Assembly: GCF_001456935.1 (NCBI RefSeq)
Contig: NZ_KQ758484.1
Span: 376,793 to 440,792 of the forward strand
DNA: 64,000 bases
Direction: 5' to 3'
Source: [Bacillus] enclensis
Lineage (GTDB): Bacteria; Bacillota; Bacilli; Bacillales; Bacillaceae_B
How positions within the stretch are numbered: position 1 is the stretch's first letter; each line of letters begins with the position of its first letter. The notes under the pieces are model-generated. The model did no database searches, was not told the origin of the DNA, and worked only from the letters and a program-made list of their open reading frames with translations. Below are positions 8,201-16,766 of this stretch, piece by piece. Position numbers and translations under genes: made by a program.

Positions 8201-9154
8201 CTAACCGACTCTCCCGCTTGGGCTCAGTGCTTCCCTCACCCAGGCGTTGTTGTCATAGGATAACTCCCGCAGGCGAAGACGTTCCTTCGATTTCGGCCCG
8301 TTATTGCGGATGATTTCTTTAAAACGGCTCCAGTCAGGCTGCTTATAAATCCACAGCTCCTGCTCTTCGTCGTAATACATCGTTTCGTCAGGAAGCGTAA
8401 GGCCCAATGACAGCATCCGCGGTACATATTTCGTGAAGAAATCCTGGCGGAGCTGTTCGTTTGTTTTCGTCCTAATCTTATATTTAATGGTGATATCCTG
8501 TTTGGATGATCCGGTCGTTTTTGCATCGGCAGGTCCGAAGAACATCAGCAGTGCCTCCCACCAGCGGTCGACCGCATCCTGCACGAGGGCTTTCTGTTCA
8601 TCCGTCCCTTCTGCAAGCGCCATGATGATCGCTTCGCCATGCTGCGCGTGAAACACTTCTTCCGCGCATATGCGCTTCAAGGCACGGGCATAGGGACCGT
8701 AAGATGCGCCGAGCATATTGGTCTGCGAGATGATTGCGGCGCCGTCGACGAGCCATCCTATCAGTCCCGCATCGCCCCACGTCGGTGCTTCCATATGGAA
8801 GACATTATGAAACTTCAAATCTCCTGAAAATAAATCCCTCATGATGTGTTCCCTGGTTTTTCCGTAAGGCTTCATCAGATCCTCAGCCACACGGAGGAGA
8901 AGCTGTCCGTGCCCCATCTCATCCTGGACCTTGGCCATGATGCCGAGCTTCCTGCGGAGGGACGGTGCTTTCGGCACCCACTCCTTCTCGGGGAGGGCCC
9001 CCATGATCTCACTGATCCCGTGCATTGAAATCAACTTGATCAGCGCATTGCGGTATTCATCGGGCATCCAGTCATCCGCCTCGATTTTTTCATCATTTTC
9101 GATTTTTTTCATAAAGCGTGCCATGTGTTCTTCTTCAGTCATCTGCAGACTCAT
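8201..9154 (-). CDS. paaA: phenylacetyl-CoA epoxidase catalytic subunit PaaA
   Basis: 317 residues, usual for PaaA. The carboxylate-bridged di-iron ligands appear as two ExxH motifs: VQDEMGHGQLLL (around residue 93) and CAEEVFHAQHGEA (around residue 188). It is the oxygen-activating subunit that forms the 1,2-epoxide of phenylacetyl-CoA. The ATG follows AAGGAGGCAGTGCA. It is the second gene of the operon, 73 bp downstream of paaK. No gene for PaaE, the reductase that normally supplies electrons, is visible in the operon. Confidence 0.93.
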   Translation of the reverse strand: MSLQMTEEEHMARFMKKIENDEKIEADDWMPDEYRNALIKLISMHGISEIMGALPEKEWVPKAPSLRRKLGIMAKVQDEMGHGQLLLRVAEDLMKPYGKTREHIMRDLFSGDLKFHNVFHMEAPTWGDAGLIGWLVDGAAIISQTNMLGASYGPYARALKRICAEEVFHAQHGEAIIMALAEGTDEQKALVQDAVDRWWEALLMFFGPADAKTTGSSKQDITIKYKIRTKTNEQLRQDFFTKYVPRMLSLGLTLPDETMYYDEEQELWIYKQPDWSRFKEIIRNNGPKSKERLRLRELSYDNNAWVREALSPSGRVG

Positions 9155-9227
9155 TGCACTGCCTCCTTTATCACACTGTTTTCACGATTATCTTTAAGAA
9201 TGTAATAGATTTATAGAGCAAATTTTT

Positions 9228-10553
9228 TTACGGAAGAACCGCTTCTTCCCGAAGATCCACGATCCGGATAGCCTTTCCTTCCGACCTCGGTATTTCCTTC
9301 GGCGCCCTCACTCTTATATCCATGGACACAAGGCAACCGTTCTTCATCACCCGTTTTACTTTCGTAATCAGTTCACCGACTTTTTCATGTCCGATATTTC
9401 CTGACAGCCCCGCATAATATTCCGGGCTGACTTCCACATGAAGCTCCACTGTATCGAGTGCTCCCTTTTTCTTCAGGTGAAGCTGATAATGGGGAGCAAG
9501 TTCCTTCAGCTCAAAAAGGTGATGCTCCATCTCAGAAGGAAAGACATTCACGCCCCTGATGATGAGCATGTCATCGACGCGCCCCTTCACCCTGGACATC
9601 TTGACAGTCGTCCTTCCGCATGGGCAAGACCCGCGCTGGATGGACGCAATGTCCCCTGTCCGGTAGCGGATGATCGGGAATGCTTCCTTGGTCAAGCTTG
9701 TGAATACGAGTTCCCCTGCTTCTCCGTCAGCAACTGGTTCAAGGGTATCCGGGTTGATGACTTCAACCAGGAAATGATCCTCTGCAATATGAAGGCCGTC
9801 CTGCGCTTCGGGACACTCCATGGCGACTCCGGGACCGATGACCTCACTCAGCCCGTAAATATCACAGGCTTTTATGTCAAGGATTCCTTCAAGTGTCTCC
9901 CTCATCTTATCGGACCAGGGTTCAGCCCCGAAGATTCCGACTTGTAGTGAAAGCCGGGCCGGATCTTTCCCCTGCGATTCAATCGTCTCGGCCAGGTTCA
10001 GCACATAAGAAGGGGTACCGCATATGACGGTCGGCTTGAAATCCTCGATCAATGTAATCTGCCTATCCATATTCCCGCCCGAAACCGGCACGGTGATCAT
10101 CCCGAGTTTCTCACTTCCGTAATGAAGTCCGAGGCCCCCTGTGAACAATCCATATCCATAAGCATTGTGGAGCACGCTGCCGGGTCTGCCACCTGCCATC
10201 GCAATTGCCCGTGCGACGATATCCCCCCACATGTCGATATCCTTCTGCGTATAACCGACCACCGTCGGCTTCCCGCTCGTCCCGGAAGAAGCATGCACCC
10301 TCACCAGCTCTTCCTGTCCCACCGCGAACATCCCGAAAGGATAATGATCACGCAGGTCCTTCTTTGTTGTAAGCGGTAACATTTTTAAGTCCTCTAAAGA
10401 CCGGATATCATCCGGGTGGATGTCCCTTGCTTCGAAATGGTCCCTGTAAAAAGGTACGGAATGATAAACCAGGCTGGCAGTCTTGCGGAGACGCTCCAGC
10501 TGCAGGCTTTCCATCTGATCTCGACCGGCCGTTTCAATCTCATGCAGAATCAA
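9228..10553 (-). CDS. paaK: phenylacetate--CoA ligase
   Basis: 441-residue AMP-forming ligase. The ATP/AMP-binding P-loop is VHASSGTSGKPTVVGYT near residue 90; YGLSEVIGPG, YRTGDIASI and the C-terminal SRVKGRVDDMLIIRGVNVFP are also present. It activates phenylacetate to phenylacetyl-CoA and commits it to the pathway. The start is TTG at 10553, eight bases after AAGGGGAGG; an ATG eight bases upstream is out of frame and hits a stop after six codons. It is the promoter-proximal gene of the operon. Confidence 0.93.
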   Translation of the reverse strand: MILHEIETAGRDQMESLQLERLRKTASLVYHSVPFYRDHFEARDIHPDDIRSLEDLKMLPLTTKKDLRDHYPFGMFAVGQEELVRVHASSGTSGKPTVVGYTQKDIDMWGDIVARAIAMAGGRPGSVLHNAYGYGLFTGGLGLHYGSEKLGMITVPVSGGNMDRQITLIEDFKPTVICGTPSYVLNLAETIESQGKDPARLSLQVGIFGAEPWSDKMRETLEGILDIKACDIYGLSEVIGPGVAMECPEAQDGLHIAEDHFLVEVINPDTLEPVADGEAGELVFTSLTKEAFPIIRYRTGDIASIQRGSCPCGRTTVKMSRVKGRVDDMLIIRGVNVFPSEMEHHLFELKELAPHYQLHLKKKGALDTVELHVEVSPEYYAGLSGNIGHEKVGELITKVKRVMKNGCLVSMDIRVRAPKEIPRSEGKAIRIVDLREEAVLP

Positions 10554-10639
10554 TATCCATGCCTCCCCTTATGTAAAACTATAATCATATAACGTTATTA
10601 ATTCGTTTATTAAAATAAGTGTTATATTCAACTACTCAA

Positions 10640-10668
10640 AAGATAACGTCTTTACTGGAAAATGTCAA
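10640..10668 (-). promoter_or_regulatory. SigA-type promoter of the phenylacetate operon
   Basis: On the minus strand TTGACA (10668-10663) is followed after 17 bp by TATCTT (10645-10640), about 85 bp ahead of the paaK start. A 10-bp palindrome ATAACGTTAT (10589-10598) lies between promoter and start, and ATAACGT recurs at the -10 element; this could be an operator, but no regulator gene is adjacent. Confidence 0.6.
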
Positions 10669-10852
10669 TATATTTTCAGAAAATTAAAACATGGAAAATG
10701 TGTTGGATTTACATAGGAAAGAGGATCTATTAGCAAGTTGTAAGTATTTGTGTGTATTGGTATTGGTATATGGAAATTGTCATTCATGTAGGGAACCCTG
10801 GGGTTATAGGCAGGTGCATGATACAGTTCGTGCACAGAGATTGAAAAGGTTC

Positions 10853-11066
10853 AAGGATATATGTGCGGAATTTTTCATATATGTGCGAAACCCGGGATAT
10901 ATGTGCGAGCTGTAGATTTTTCTACAAGATTCGACACGTACACGGCATCACTGGCAAATGATATGCGCGATAACTTTGCTTTTATGCTTGAAATTTTATT
11001 GATATGCTCGAATACGGAAGAAATATGCTCGGAATCTTGTTTTTATGCTCGAATTGTCGAATTTCC
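10853..11066. repeat. degenerate 20-21-nt periodic array 1 (core ATGTGCG / ATGCTCG)
   Basis: The core ATGTGCG occurs at 10861, 10881 and 10901 (exactly 20 bp apart). After a diverged stretch, related cores ATGCGCG, ATGCTTG, ATGCTCG, ATGCTCG and ATGCTCG occur at 10963, 10984, 11004, 11025 and 11045 (spacing 20-21 bp). The sequence between cores varies. It lies in the about 580-bp gap between paaK and the ABC-F gene, which otherwise holds only the paaK promoter and the ABC-F terminator; I see nothing else in that gap. Confidence 0.85.
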
Positions 11067-11094
11067 ACTAAACTAAGCAGATGCGAGGTATATC

Positions 11095-11127
11095 AAAAAA
11101 ATGCCCCCTTTCAAAAGGGAGCATTCT
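11095..11127 (-). terminator. terminator of the ABC-F gene
   Basis: On the minus strand ATGCTCCCTTTT/GAAAGGGGGCAT forms a stem followed by seven T residues, ten bases after the ABC-F stop codon. Confidence 0.75.
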
Positions 11128-11137
11128 TCATCTCTTA

Positions 11138-12694
11138 TTAAAACAGTTTCGTCGTCCAAGACTCACAGTTCCACACTTCAGTCGCCACATCATTATAAAA
11201 TTCAGGTTCGTGACTGATGAGGAGGACCGTGCCTTTATATTCCTTCAACGCACGTTTCAGCTCTTCTTTCGCTTCGACGTCCAAGTGGTTGGTCGGCTCG
11301 TCAAAGACGAGGACGTTGCTTTCTTTATTCATCAGTTTGCAGAGGCGCACCTTCGCTTTTTCCCCTCCGCTCAGCACTTCCACTTTGCTTTCGATATGCT
11401 TGGTTGTCAGGCCGCATTTTGCAAGGGCCGCACGTACTTCAGCCTGATTGAAGGACGGGAACTCATTCCACACTTCTTCAATGCAGGTGTTGTAGTTCTG
11501 GGTCTTGATTTCCTGCTCGAAGTAGCCGATATGCAGGTAGTCCCCAAGCTCGACTGAACCGGAGATCGGACGGATTTCCCCTAAAATGCTTCTTAATAGC
11601 GTCGTCTTACCGATTCCGTTTGCACCTGAAAGGGCAATCTTCTGTCCGCGCTCCATTTTCAAATTGAGCGGCTTGGAAAGCGGCGTATCATACCCGATGA
11701 CCAGATCCTTCGTTTCGAAAATGACACGGCCGGCCGTTCTCGCCAACTTGAAATTGAATTCAGGCTTTGGCTTTTCGGCTGCCAATTCGATGACGTCCAT
11801 CTTATCAAGCTTTTTCTGACGGGACATCGCCATATTCCGTGTTGATACACGGGCTTTATTGCGTGCCACGAAATCCTTCAGATCCTTCATTTCCTGCTGC
11901 TGCTTTTTATAAGCGGCTTCAAGCTGCTGCTTCTTCATTTCATGGACTTTCTTGAATTCATGGTAATCCCCTGCATAGCGGTTCAGTTCTTGGTTTTCCA
12001 TATGGTAGATCAAATTGATGACGCTGTTCAGAAACGGGATATCATGCGAGATCAAGATAAACGCATTTTCATACTCCTGAAGATATCTCTTCAGCCACTC
12101 GATATGCTGTTCATCAAGATAGTTGGTCGGCTCATCCAGTAGCAGGATGTCCGGTTTTTCAAGTAAGAGCTTGGCAAGCAGGACTTTAGTTCTTTGCCCT
12201 CCGCTCAAGTCGTGGACGTCTTTGTCCAAACCGATATCATCAAGACCCAGCCCGCGGCCGATTTCTTCCACCTTTGCGTCGATGATGTAGAAATCATTAT
12301 TCGTCAATGCATCCTGAAGCGTGCCGGTCTCTTCAAGCAGTTCTTCCAGCTCTTCAGGGGAGGCATCCCCCATCTTCCCGAACAGTTCATTCATTTCTGC
12401 TTCCATATCAAACAGATACTGAAATGCCGTTTTCAATACATCACGGATCGTCATCCCCTGTTTAAGCTGGGCATGCTGATCGAGATAGCCGATGCGGATA
12501 CGCTTTGCCCATTCGACTTTTCCTTCGTCCGGCTCAAGCTTGCCCGTAATGATATTCATGAAGGTCGATTTACCCTCGCCGTTCGCACCGATCAATCCGA
12601 TGTGCTCCCCTTTTAACAGGCGGAACGATACATCATTGAAAATCGCACGGTCACCGAAACCGTGGGTTAAATTCTTTACAGATAATAAACTCAT
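11138..12694 (-). CDS. ABC-F family ATPase (ribosome-associated type)
   Basis: 518 residues, two ABC domains in tandem and no membrane segments. Domain 1 has Walker A GANGEGKST, signature LSGGQRTKVLLAK and DEPTNYLDEQHIEWL; domain 2 has GANGIGKTT, LSGGEKAKVRL and DEPTNHLDVEAKEEL. The charged linker (HEMKKQQLEAAYKKQQQEMK onwards) is the P-site tRNA interaction motif region of ABC-F proteins, which act on the ribosome as translation or antibiotic-protection factors. Its length equals that of B. subtilis YfmM as I recall it, but I cannot confirm orthology. Monocistronic with its own terminator. Confidence 0.85.
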   Translation of the reverse strand: MSLLSVKNLTHGFGDRAIFNDVSFRLLKGEHIGLIGANGEGKSTFMNIITGKLEPDEGKVEWAKRIRIGYLDQHAQLKQGMTIRDVLKTAFQYLFDMEAEMNELFGKMGDASPEELEELLEETGTLQDALTNNDFYIIDAKVEEIGRGLGLDDIGLDKDVHDLSGGQRTKVLLAKLLLEKPDILLLDEPTNYLDEQHIEWLKRYLQEYENAFILISHDIPFLNSVINLIYHMENQELNRYAGDYHEFKKVHEMKKQQLEAAYKKQQQEMKDLKDFVARNKARVSTRNMAMSRQKKLDKMDVIELAAEKPKPEFNFKLARTAGRVIFETKDLVIGYDTPLSKPLNLKMERGQKIALSGANGIGKTTLLRSILGEIRPISGSVELGDYLHIGYFEQEIKTQNYNTCIEEVWNEFPSFNQAEVRAALAKCGLTTKHIESKVEVLSGGEKAKVRLCKLMNKESNVLVFDEPTNHLDVEAKEELKRALKEYKGTVLLISHEPEFYNDVATEVWNCESWTTKLF

Positions 12695-12815
12695 ATATGA
12701 CTACACCTTTTCTATATAAACTATTGTTTTTTAAAAATTAGACACTCCCTCTATTATAAAGGCCCGGCCGTTTAGAAGATAGAGGAAAATCGTGACTCAG
12801 GATGGAATGTTGCCG

Positions 12816-13931
12816 CTATCCAATGGCACCCTCCACCGGATAATCGGCTGGATCGAGTTCCGTTTCCTCCCCCATGACGAGTTTGGCGAGCTCCGAGCCC
12901 AGGAATGGTCCGGAAGTCAGCCCGGATGCACCTAGTCCGTTCGCTGTAAATACTCCTTCGAATCCTGGTACGGCACCGAATACCGGCAGGAAGCCCGGAG
13001 TGAACGGACGGAACCCGACCCTTGTTTCAACAATGGTACAATCGGCGGTATGAGGGGCGGTTTCAATCGCTTTATGAAGGACTTCATGCACCCCTCCCGC
13101 TGTCACGCTAAGGTCAAGACCCGCTTCATCTTCGTGGGTCGCCCCTGCCACCACTTTGCCTTCGGGGAACCCAAGGAGATATTGGCTGCCCGGCGGCATG
13201 ACGACTGGCCAAAAGCCGCTTTCTTCTTCTTTAGCTTTCAAATGGAGGATCTGTGCTTTTTGCGCGGAAACGAGGAAATCAATCCCCGCTTCTGCGAACA
13301 ACTGCTTAGCCCATACTCCTGCAGTCACGATGATTTTATCAGCTTTTATCGTTTCTTCACCGATCTTCACACCGACAGCCCGGTTTTGTTCTGTTAAAAG
13401 AGACGCATTTCCATTAAGAATCGTCACACCCCTCTTTTCTGCAGCACGGACCAATGCATGACGAAGCGCCCTGCCGTCCACTCTCGCAGCACCGCTGACA
13501 AAAACAGAGGAGAATTCTTCCGACAACAATGGGAAGCGTTTTTGTGTTTCGAAAGGGTTCAGCTTGATAATATCGCCAATTTCAGGCGCATCCTCCCTGC
13601 GTTTCAACGCGCGTTCGATCATCTTGTCAAGCTTTCTCTCGTCTGTGTGAAGACTGAGCGCCCCCACCCGCTTGTAACCTGTTTCCGTCTCGCCCATTTC
13701 CTCGAGCTCCCGGATCAGCCATGGATAGTATCCCGCCCCGGAACTTGCAAGCCGGTACCATATTTTATTCCGCCTCTGCGACAGCCACGGGCAGACGATT
13801 CCTGCGGCTGCATCCGTAGCCTGTCCCTTTTCATTCCTGTCCACAAGCGTGACCCTTGCTCCTCTTTTACCGAGATGATAGGCTGTGGAAGCGCCAAGGA
13901 TGCCTGCTCCGATGACAATGATTTTTCCCAT
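12816..13931 (-). CDS. FAD-dependent amino-acid-type oxidoreductase (DAO family)
   Basis: About 371 residues. The N-terminal FAD-binding motif IIVIGAGILGASTAYHLGKRG is followed by TLVDRNEKG, and AGIVCPWLSQRR marks the isoalloxazine region. The C-terminal RVGFRPFTPGFLPVFGAVPG and GLGASGLTSGP segments are typical of DadA, glycine oxidase and YurR-type enzymes, which oxidise amines or amino acids. The start is the ATG at 13931, six bases after AAGGTG; a GTG three codons upstream overlaps that ribosome-binding site. No partner genes indicate the substrate. It diverges from the T-box leader. Confidence 0.8.
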   Translation of the reverse strand: MGKIIVIGAGILGASTAYHLGKRGARVTLVDRNEKGQATDAAAGIVCPWLSQRRNKIWYRLASSGAGYYPWLIRELEEMGETETGYKRVGALSLHTDERKLDKMIERALKRREDAPEIGDIIKLNPFETQKRFPLLSEEFSSVFVSGAARVDGRALRHALVRAAEKRGVTILNGNASLLTEQNRAVGVKIGEETIKADKIIVTAGVWAKQLFAEAGIDFLVSAQKAQILHLKAKEEESGFWPVVMPPGSQYLLGFPEGKVVAGATHEDEAGLDLSVTAGGVHEVLHKAIETAPHTADCTIVETRVGFRPFTPGFLPVFGAVPGFEGVFTANGLGASGLTSGPFLGSELAKLVMGEETELDPADYPVEGAIG

Positions 13932-14074
13932 TAAAAACACCTTTTCCGATCATATTTTTCATTTGGATTCTGTTAGCTATTGTACAAGAGAAAGAAGCCC
14001 GATACAATCACGCGCAGGCGAGGGATGTAATCCTTTCCATGAAGTACATACAAAATTTGTATTTTCGAAATTTA

Positions 14075-14102
14075 TTGACAAGTTGTTTCGTTTCATGATA
14101 AA
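14075..14102 (+). promoter_or_regulatory. SigA-type promoter of the T-box leader
   Basis: TTGACA at 14075 is followed after a 16-bp spacer by GATAAA (14097-14102), placing the transcript start just before the T-box stem I. Confidence 0.5.
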
Positions 14103-14109
14103 ACTTGAA

Positions 14110-14352
14110 TAACCTAATATTGAACAAGCTTTGAAGGAAACTAGTAGTGATCATTTCCCTGTGACAGAGAGCCGGTGGTTGGTGGAAACCGGTACAAAGA
14201 TGGGTAGCGAATTTCGATTCTGGAGCTTCTTTTGACGAGATCAAAAGACGGCACAGCCGTTATTTTACTAAAGTGATGAGAATATTTTCTCATAACTAGG
14301 GTGGTACCGCGATATTCAATCGTCCCTACGATACGTAGGGGCGATTTTTTAT
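14110..14352 (+). promoter_or_regulatory. T-box riboswitch leader
   Basis: Stem I features are present: AGTAGTGATC, AGAGAGCCGGTGG and GGTGGAAACCGGTAC. The T-box sequence AGGGTGGTACCGCG (about 14299-14312) is followed by a terminator (ATCGTCCCTACG/CGTAGGGGCGAT plus T6, 14319-14350). The specifier is read on the 3' side of stem I in GAATTTCGATTCTGGAGC. Either TTC (Phe) or TGG (Trp) could serve; the TGGT of the T-box pairs with an ACCA tRNA end (discriminator A), which favours Phe. Uncharged tRNA should allow read-through into the downstream symporter gene. Confidence 0.92.
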
Positions 14353-14373
14353 GTCTTTATGCGGAACACTACG

Positions 14374-14490
14374 AAAAGCGGAAGCGCCTTGTTCAGCCCC
14401 GACAAGCGTTGGAGGGCCGAACATTGAAGTCGTTCTTTGACTTCAGTGGGCGGACCGAAACGTCTCGAGGGGCTAGGCGCTGGAGCTGGC
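14374..14490. repeat. intergenic repeat, family B, copy 2 (inside T-box transcript)
   Basis: Begins AAAAGCGGAAGCGCC, contains CCCCGACAAGCG and the hairpin TGAAGTC-GTTCTTT-GACTTCA, and ends GGCGCTGGAGCTGG, complementary to its start. It sits between the T-box terminator and the symporter ribosome-binding site. Confidence 0.9.
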
Positions 14491-14555
14491 CAATTCTAAA
14501 ATGCAAGGTTGATTTCTTATTAATTTAATCAAATCGAACAGAAAGGAGATTGTAT

Positions 14556-15899
14556 ATGAGTCAACGTGAACAATGGTCATCAAAACTTGGATTCATCCTT
14601 GCCGCTGCAGGGTCGGCAATCGGCCTCGGGGCCATCTGGAAATTCCCTTACACCGCAGGTCAAAATGGAGGCGGAGCTTTTTTCCTGATCTTTATACTTT
14701 TTACCTTACTTCTCGGCCTTCCACTACTGCTTGCGGAGTTCTCCATAGGAAGGACTGCCCAGAGCAATGCGGTTGATTCTTACAAAAAAATAGCCCCGGG
14801 TACGAAGTGGCACTGGGTAGGGATTCTAGGGATGGTTACATCTTTCATCCTTTTATCTTTCTACAGCGTCATCGGGGGATGGATCGTTGCCTATTTGTTC
14901 AAAGCCGTCACTGGAGAGATGAACGGTCTTAGCTCAGAACAGTATGGCGAGCTTTTCGGCGCCACGATTTCTAATCCGGGATTGAGCATATTGGTACAAT
15001 TCATCTTTATCCTTATGACGATTTTAGTCGTTGCAAAAGGGGTACAGGATGGAATCGAACGGGCAAGCAAAATCATGATGCCGGCACTCTTCGTCCTGTT
15101 CATCATTCTCGTGATCCGTGCCGTTACGCTTGATGGAGCGATGGAAGGGATTACGTTCCTTCTCCAGCCCGATTTTTCCAAAGTGACGTCCCAGACGATC
15201 CTTGAAGCAATGGGGCAGTCATTCTTTACACTGAGCGTCGGGGTATCGGTGATGGTCACCTACAGTTCTTACCTGCCGAAAGATCAAAGCCTGCCGCGTT
15301 CAGCGGGGTCGATTGTTGCGATGAACCTTTTCATCGTCCTGCTTGCCGGCCTGGCCGTCTTCCCGGCTGTATTCGCATTCGGGCTTGAACCGGGTGCTGG
15401 ACCTGTCCTGTTATTCAACGTACTTCCGACCATCTTTAATCAATTGCCGTTCGGAATGCTTTTCTTTATCGCTTTTCTGGTACTCTTTTTGTTTGCAGCC
15501 CTGACATCTGCTTTCTCGATGCTTGAGATCATCGTTTCGGCCATTTCCAAAGGGGAACCTGCACAGAGGAAAAAATGGTCATGGATCGTCGGTTTGGCGA
15601 TTTTCGTCTTCGGTATTCCTTCTGCCTTATCATACGGTGTACTTGCGGATGTCATCATTTTCGGGAAGACGATTTTCGATCTGGCTGACTTTACAGTGAG
15701 CAACGTACTCCTGCCGATCGGTTCCCTGCTCATCGCCATCTTCATCCCGCTTAAGATGAAGAAGACAGCGCTGTATGAAGAACTGAAGCGCGGCAGTTCG
15801 TTGAAGAGAGGGTTGTTCGAGACGTGGTATTTCCTGATCCGTTTCGTCGCCCCGATTCTGATCATTGCCGTCATGCTTGATGTACTTGGAATTATATAA
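14556..15899 (+). CDS. sodium-dependent amino acid symporter (SNF/NSS family)
   Basis: 447 residues with about 11-12 hydrophobic segments. The sodium-site signature of the neurotransmitter:sodium symporter family is at the N-terminus ([22 protein letters not shown], landmarks [10 protein letters not shown] and WKFPY), followed by [10 protein letters not shown] and, mid-protein, [18 protein letters not shown]. Bacterial members import Trp, Tyr, Ala or other hydrophobic amino acids with Na+. The upstream T-box implies control by a specific uncharged tRNA; Phe is slightly favoured over Trp. The ATG at 14556 lies behind AAAGGAG; a TTG two codons upstream overlaps that site. Confidence 0.9.
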   Translation: MSQREQWSSKLGFILAAAGSAIGLGAIWKFPYTAGQNGGGAFFLIFILFTLLLGLPLLLAEFSIGRTAQSNAVDSYKKIAPGTKWHWVGILGMVTSFILLSFYSVIGGWIVAYLFKAVTGEMNGLSSEQYGELFGATISNPGLSILVQFIFILMTILVVAKGVQDGIERASKIMMPALFVLFIILVIRAVTLDGAMEGITFLLQPDFSKVTSQTILEAMGQSFFTLSVGVSVMVTYSSYLPKDQSLPRSAGSIVAMNLFIVLLAGLAVFPAVFAFGLEPGAGPVLLFNVLPTIFNQLPFGMLFFIAFLVLFLFAALTSAFSMLEIIVSAISKGEPAQRKKWSWIVGLAIFVFGIPSALSYGVLADVIIFGKTIFDLADFTVSNVLLPIGSLLIAIFIPLKMKKTALYEELKRGSSLKRGLFETWYFLIRFVAPILIIAVMLDVLGII

Positions 15900-15904
15900 A
15901 ATAA

Positions 15905-15941
15905 AGAAAAAGCGGACCTCATTGATGAAGGTCCGCTTTTT
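15905..15941. terminator. bidirectional terminator between symporter and SOD-like gene
   Basis: Stem AAAAAGCGGACCT/AGGTCCGCTTTTT serves both converging genes; the SOD-like stop codon touches its edge. Confidence 0.85.
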
Positions 15942-16465
15942 CACATCCCATATTTCATGATCACGCCGCACGCCAGCCTCTTCCCTGCATCTCCCGAGGG
16001 CTGTGACTGGTAATCGTCCGGATTCTGGTGGATGATGACGCCTTTCCCGATGACATCTTCCACTCTGAACCGGTTTGTGAAGAAGGACATCTTACTGTAC
16101 CCGTCGTTGGAGAACAGGACCGGGAAATCACCTGCATGGTTTCCGTGCGGCTGCTTGTCAGGATTCCAATGTCCGCCTGCAGATTGAAATGGATCTGACT
16201 TGTCTCCGATTTCACAGACCCCTTTTTCATGGAGGTGAAAGCCATGGGGCCCTACAGGTTTTTTATCCCCGCTGCCTTGCTGATATTGAGGCAGCCCGTG
16301 CACCTCTATGAAAACTTCCACTCCATTCGGTACTTCCCTGAAGAAGACATAACCGTTTATCTTCGGAGCAAGAGGGCCTCCCTGAATCATGGCGTATGCC
16401 ATTTCGGGAATATTCCTGTAAGGATAATATGAATAGGCAGGATAGCCGTATTGATAATAATTCAT
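15941..16465 (-). CDS. Cu/Zn superoxide dismutase family protein (YojM-like, cytoplasmic or surface)
   Basis: 174 residues. The Cu/Zn-SOD core is visible from residue 50: GFHLHEKG (two Cu-ligand His), SAGGHWNP (bridging His), HGNHAGDFP (Zn-ligand region) and GKGVIIHQNPDDY (last Cu His), with the conserved Cys pair positions CEIG and LACGVI. All metal ligands appear to be kept, unlike the degenerate B. subtilis YojM. There is no signal peptide or lipobox; instead the N-terminus is a Tyr/Pro-rich stretch (NYYQYGYPAYSYYPYR), reminiscent of spore or surface proteins. Convergent with the symporter. Confidence 0.85.
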   Translation of the reverse strand: MNYYQYGYPAYSYYPYRNIPEMAYAMIQGGPLAPKINGYVFFREVPNGVEVFIEVHGLPQYQQGSGDKKPVGPHGFHLHEKGVCEIGDKSDPFQSAGGHWNPDKQPHGNHAGDFPVLFSNDGYSKMSFFTNRFRVEDVIGKGVIIHQNPDDYQSQPSGDAGKRLACGVIMKYGM

Positions 16466-16535
16466 TGATACCGCCTCCTTCTCTGTGCTTCATAACCACT
16501 TTATGAAAAGATAAGGACGTTCATGACAAATTCAT

Positions 16536-16606
16536 TCAAACGTTTGTTTAAAATTGATTACCCCTTATTCATCAACACTTCCGGGGTTTAATCAAACGTT
16601 TGTTTA
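16536..16606. promoter_or_regulatory. paired AAACGTTT palindromes (candidate TetR-type operators)
   Basis: Two near-identical copies of TCAAACGTTTGTTTAAAATT lie 56 bp apart (AAACGTTT at 16538 and 16594) in the divergent gap between the SOD-like gene and the intracellular protease. CCCC..GGGG arms lie between them. A similar pair occurs at 42.25-42.31 kb. Confidence 0.5.
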
Positions 16607-16766
16607 AAATTCCGCCTTCATAATTTGAGCCTGTCTGTTATTCCAGTAAATGGTTTTATTTTCCTATTACCAATTACACTGGAAAACTCGTCCGAAAAAT
16701 GTTATATTTTCAGAAACTTCAGATTCTTTACCTCAATGTATACTACCATTTTCGGGAGGGATTGAT

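Noticed and set aside
10861-11076. 71-aa plus-strand open frame over array 1
   Set aside because: Same reason: periodic noncoding DNA, no ribosome-binding site, period not a strict multiple of three throughout.
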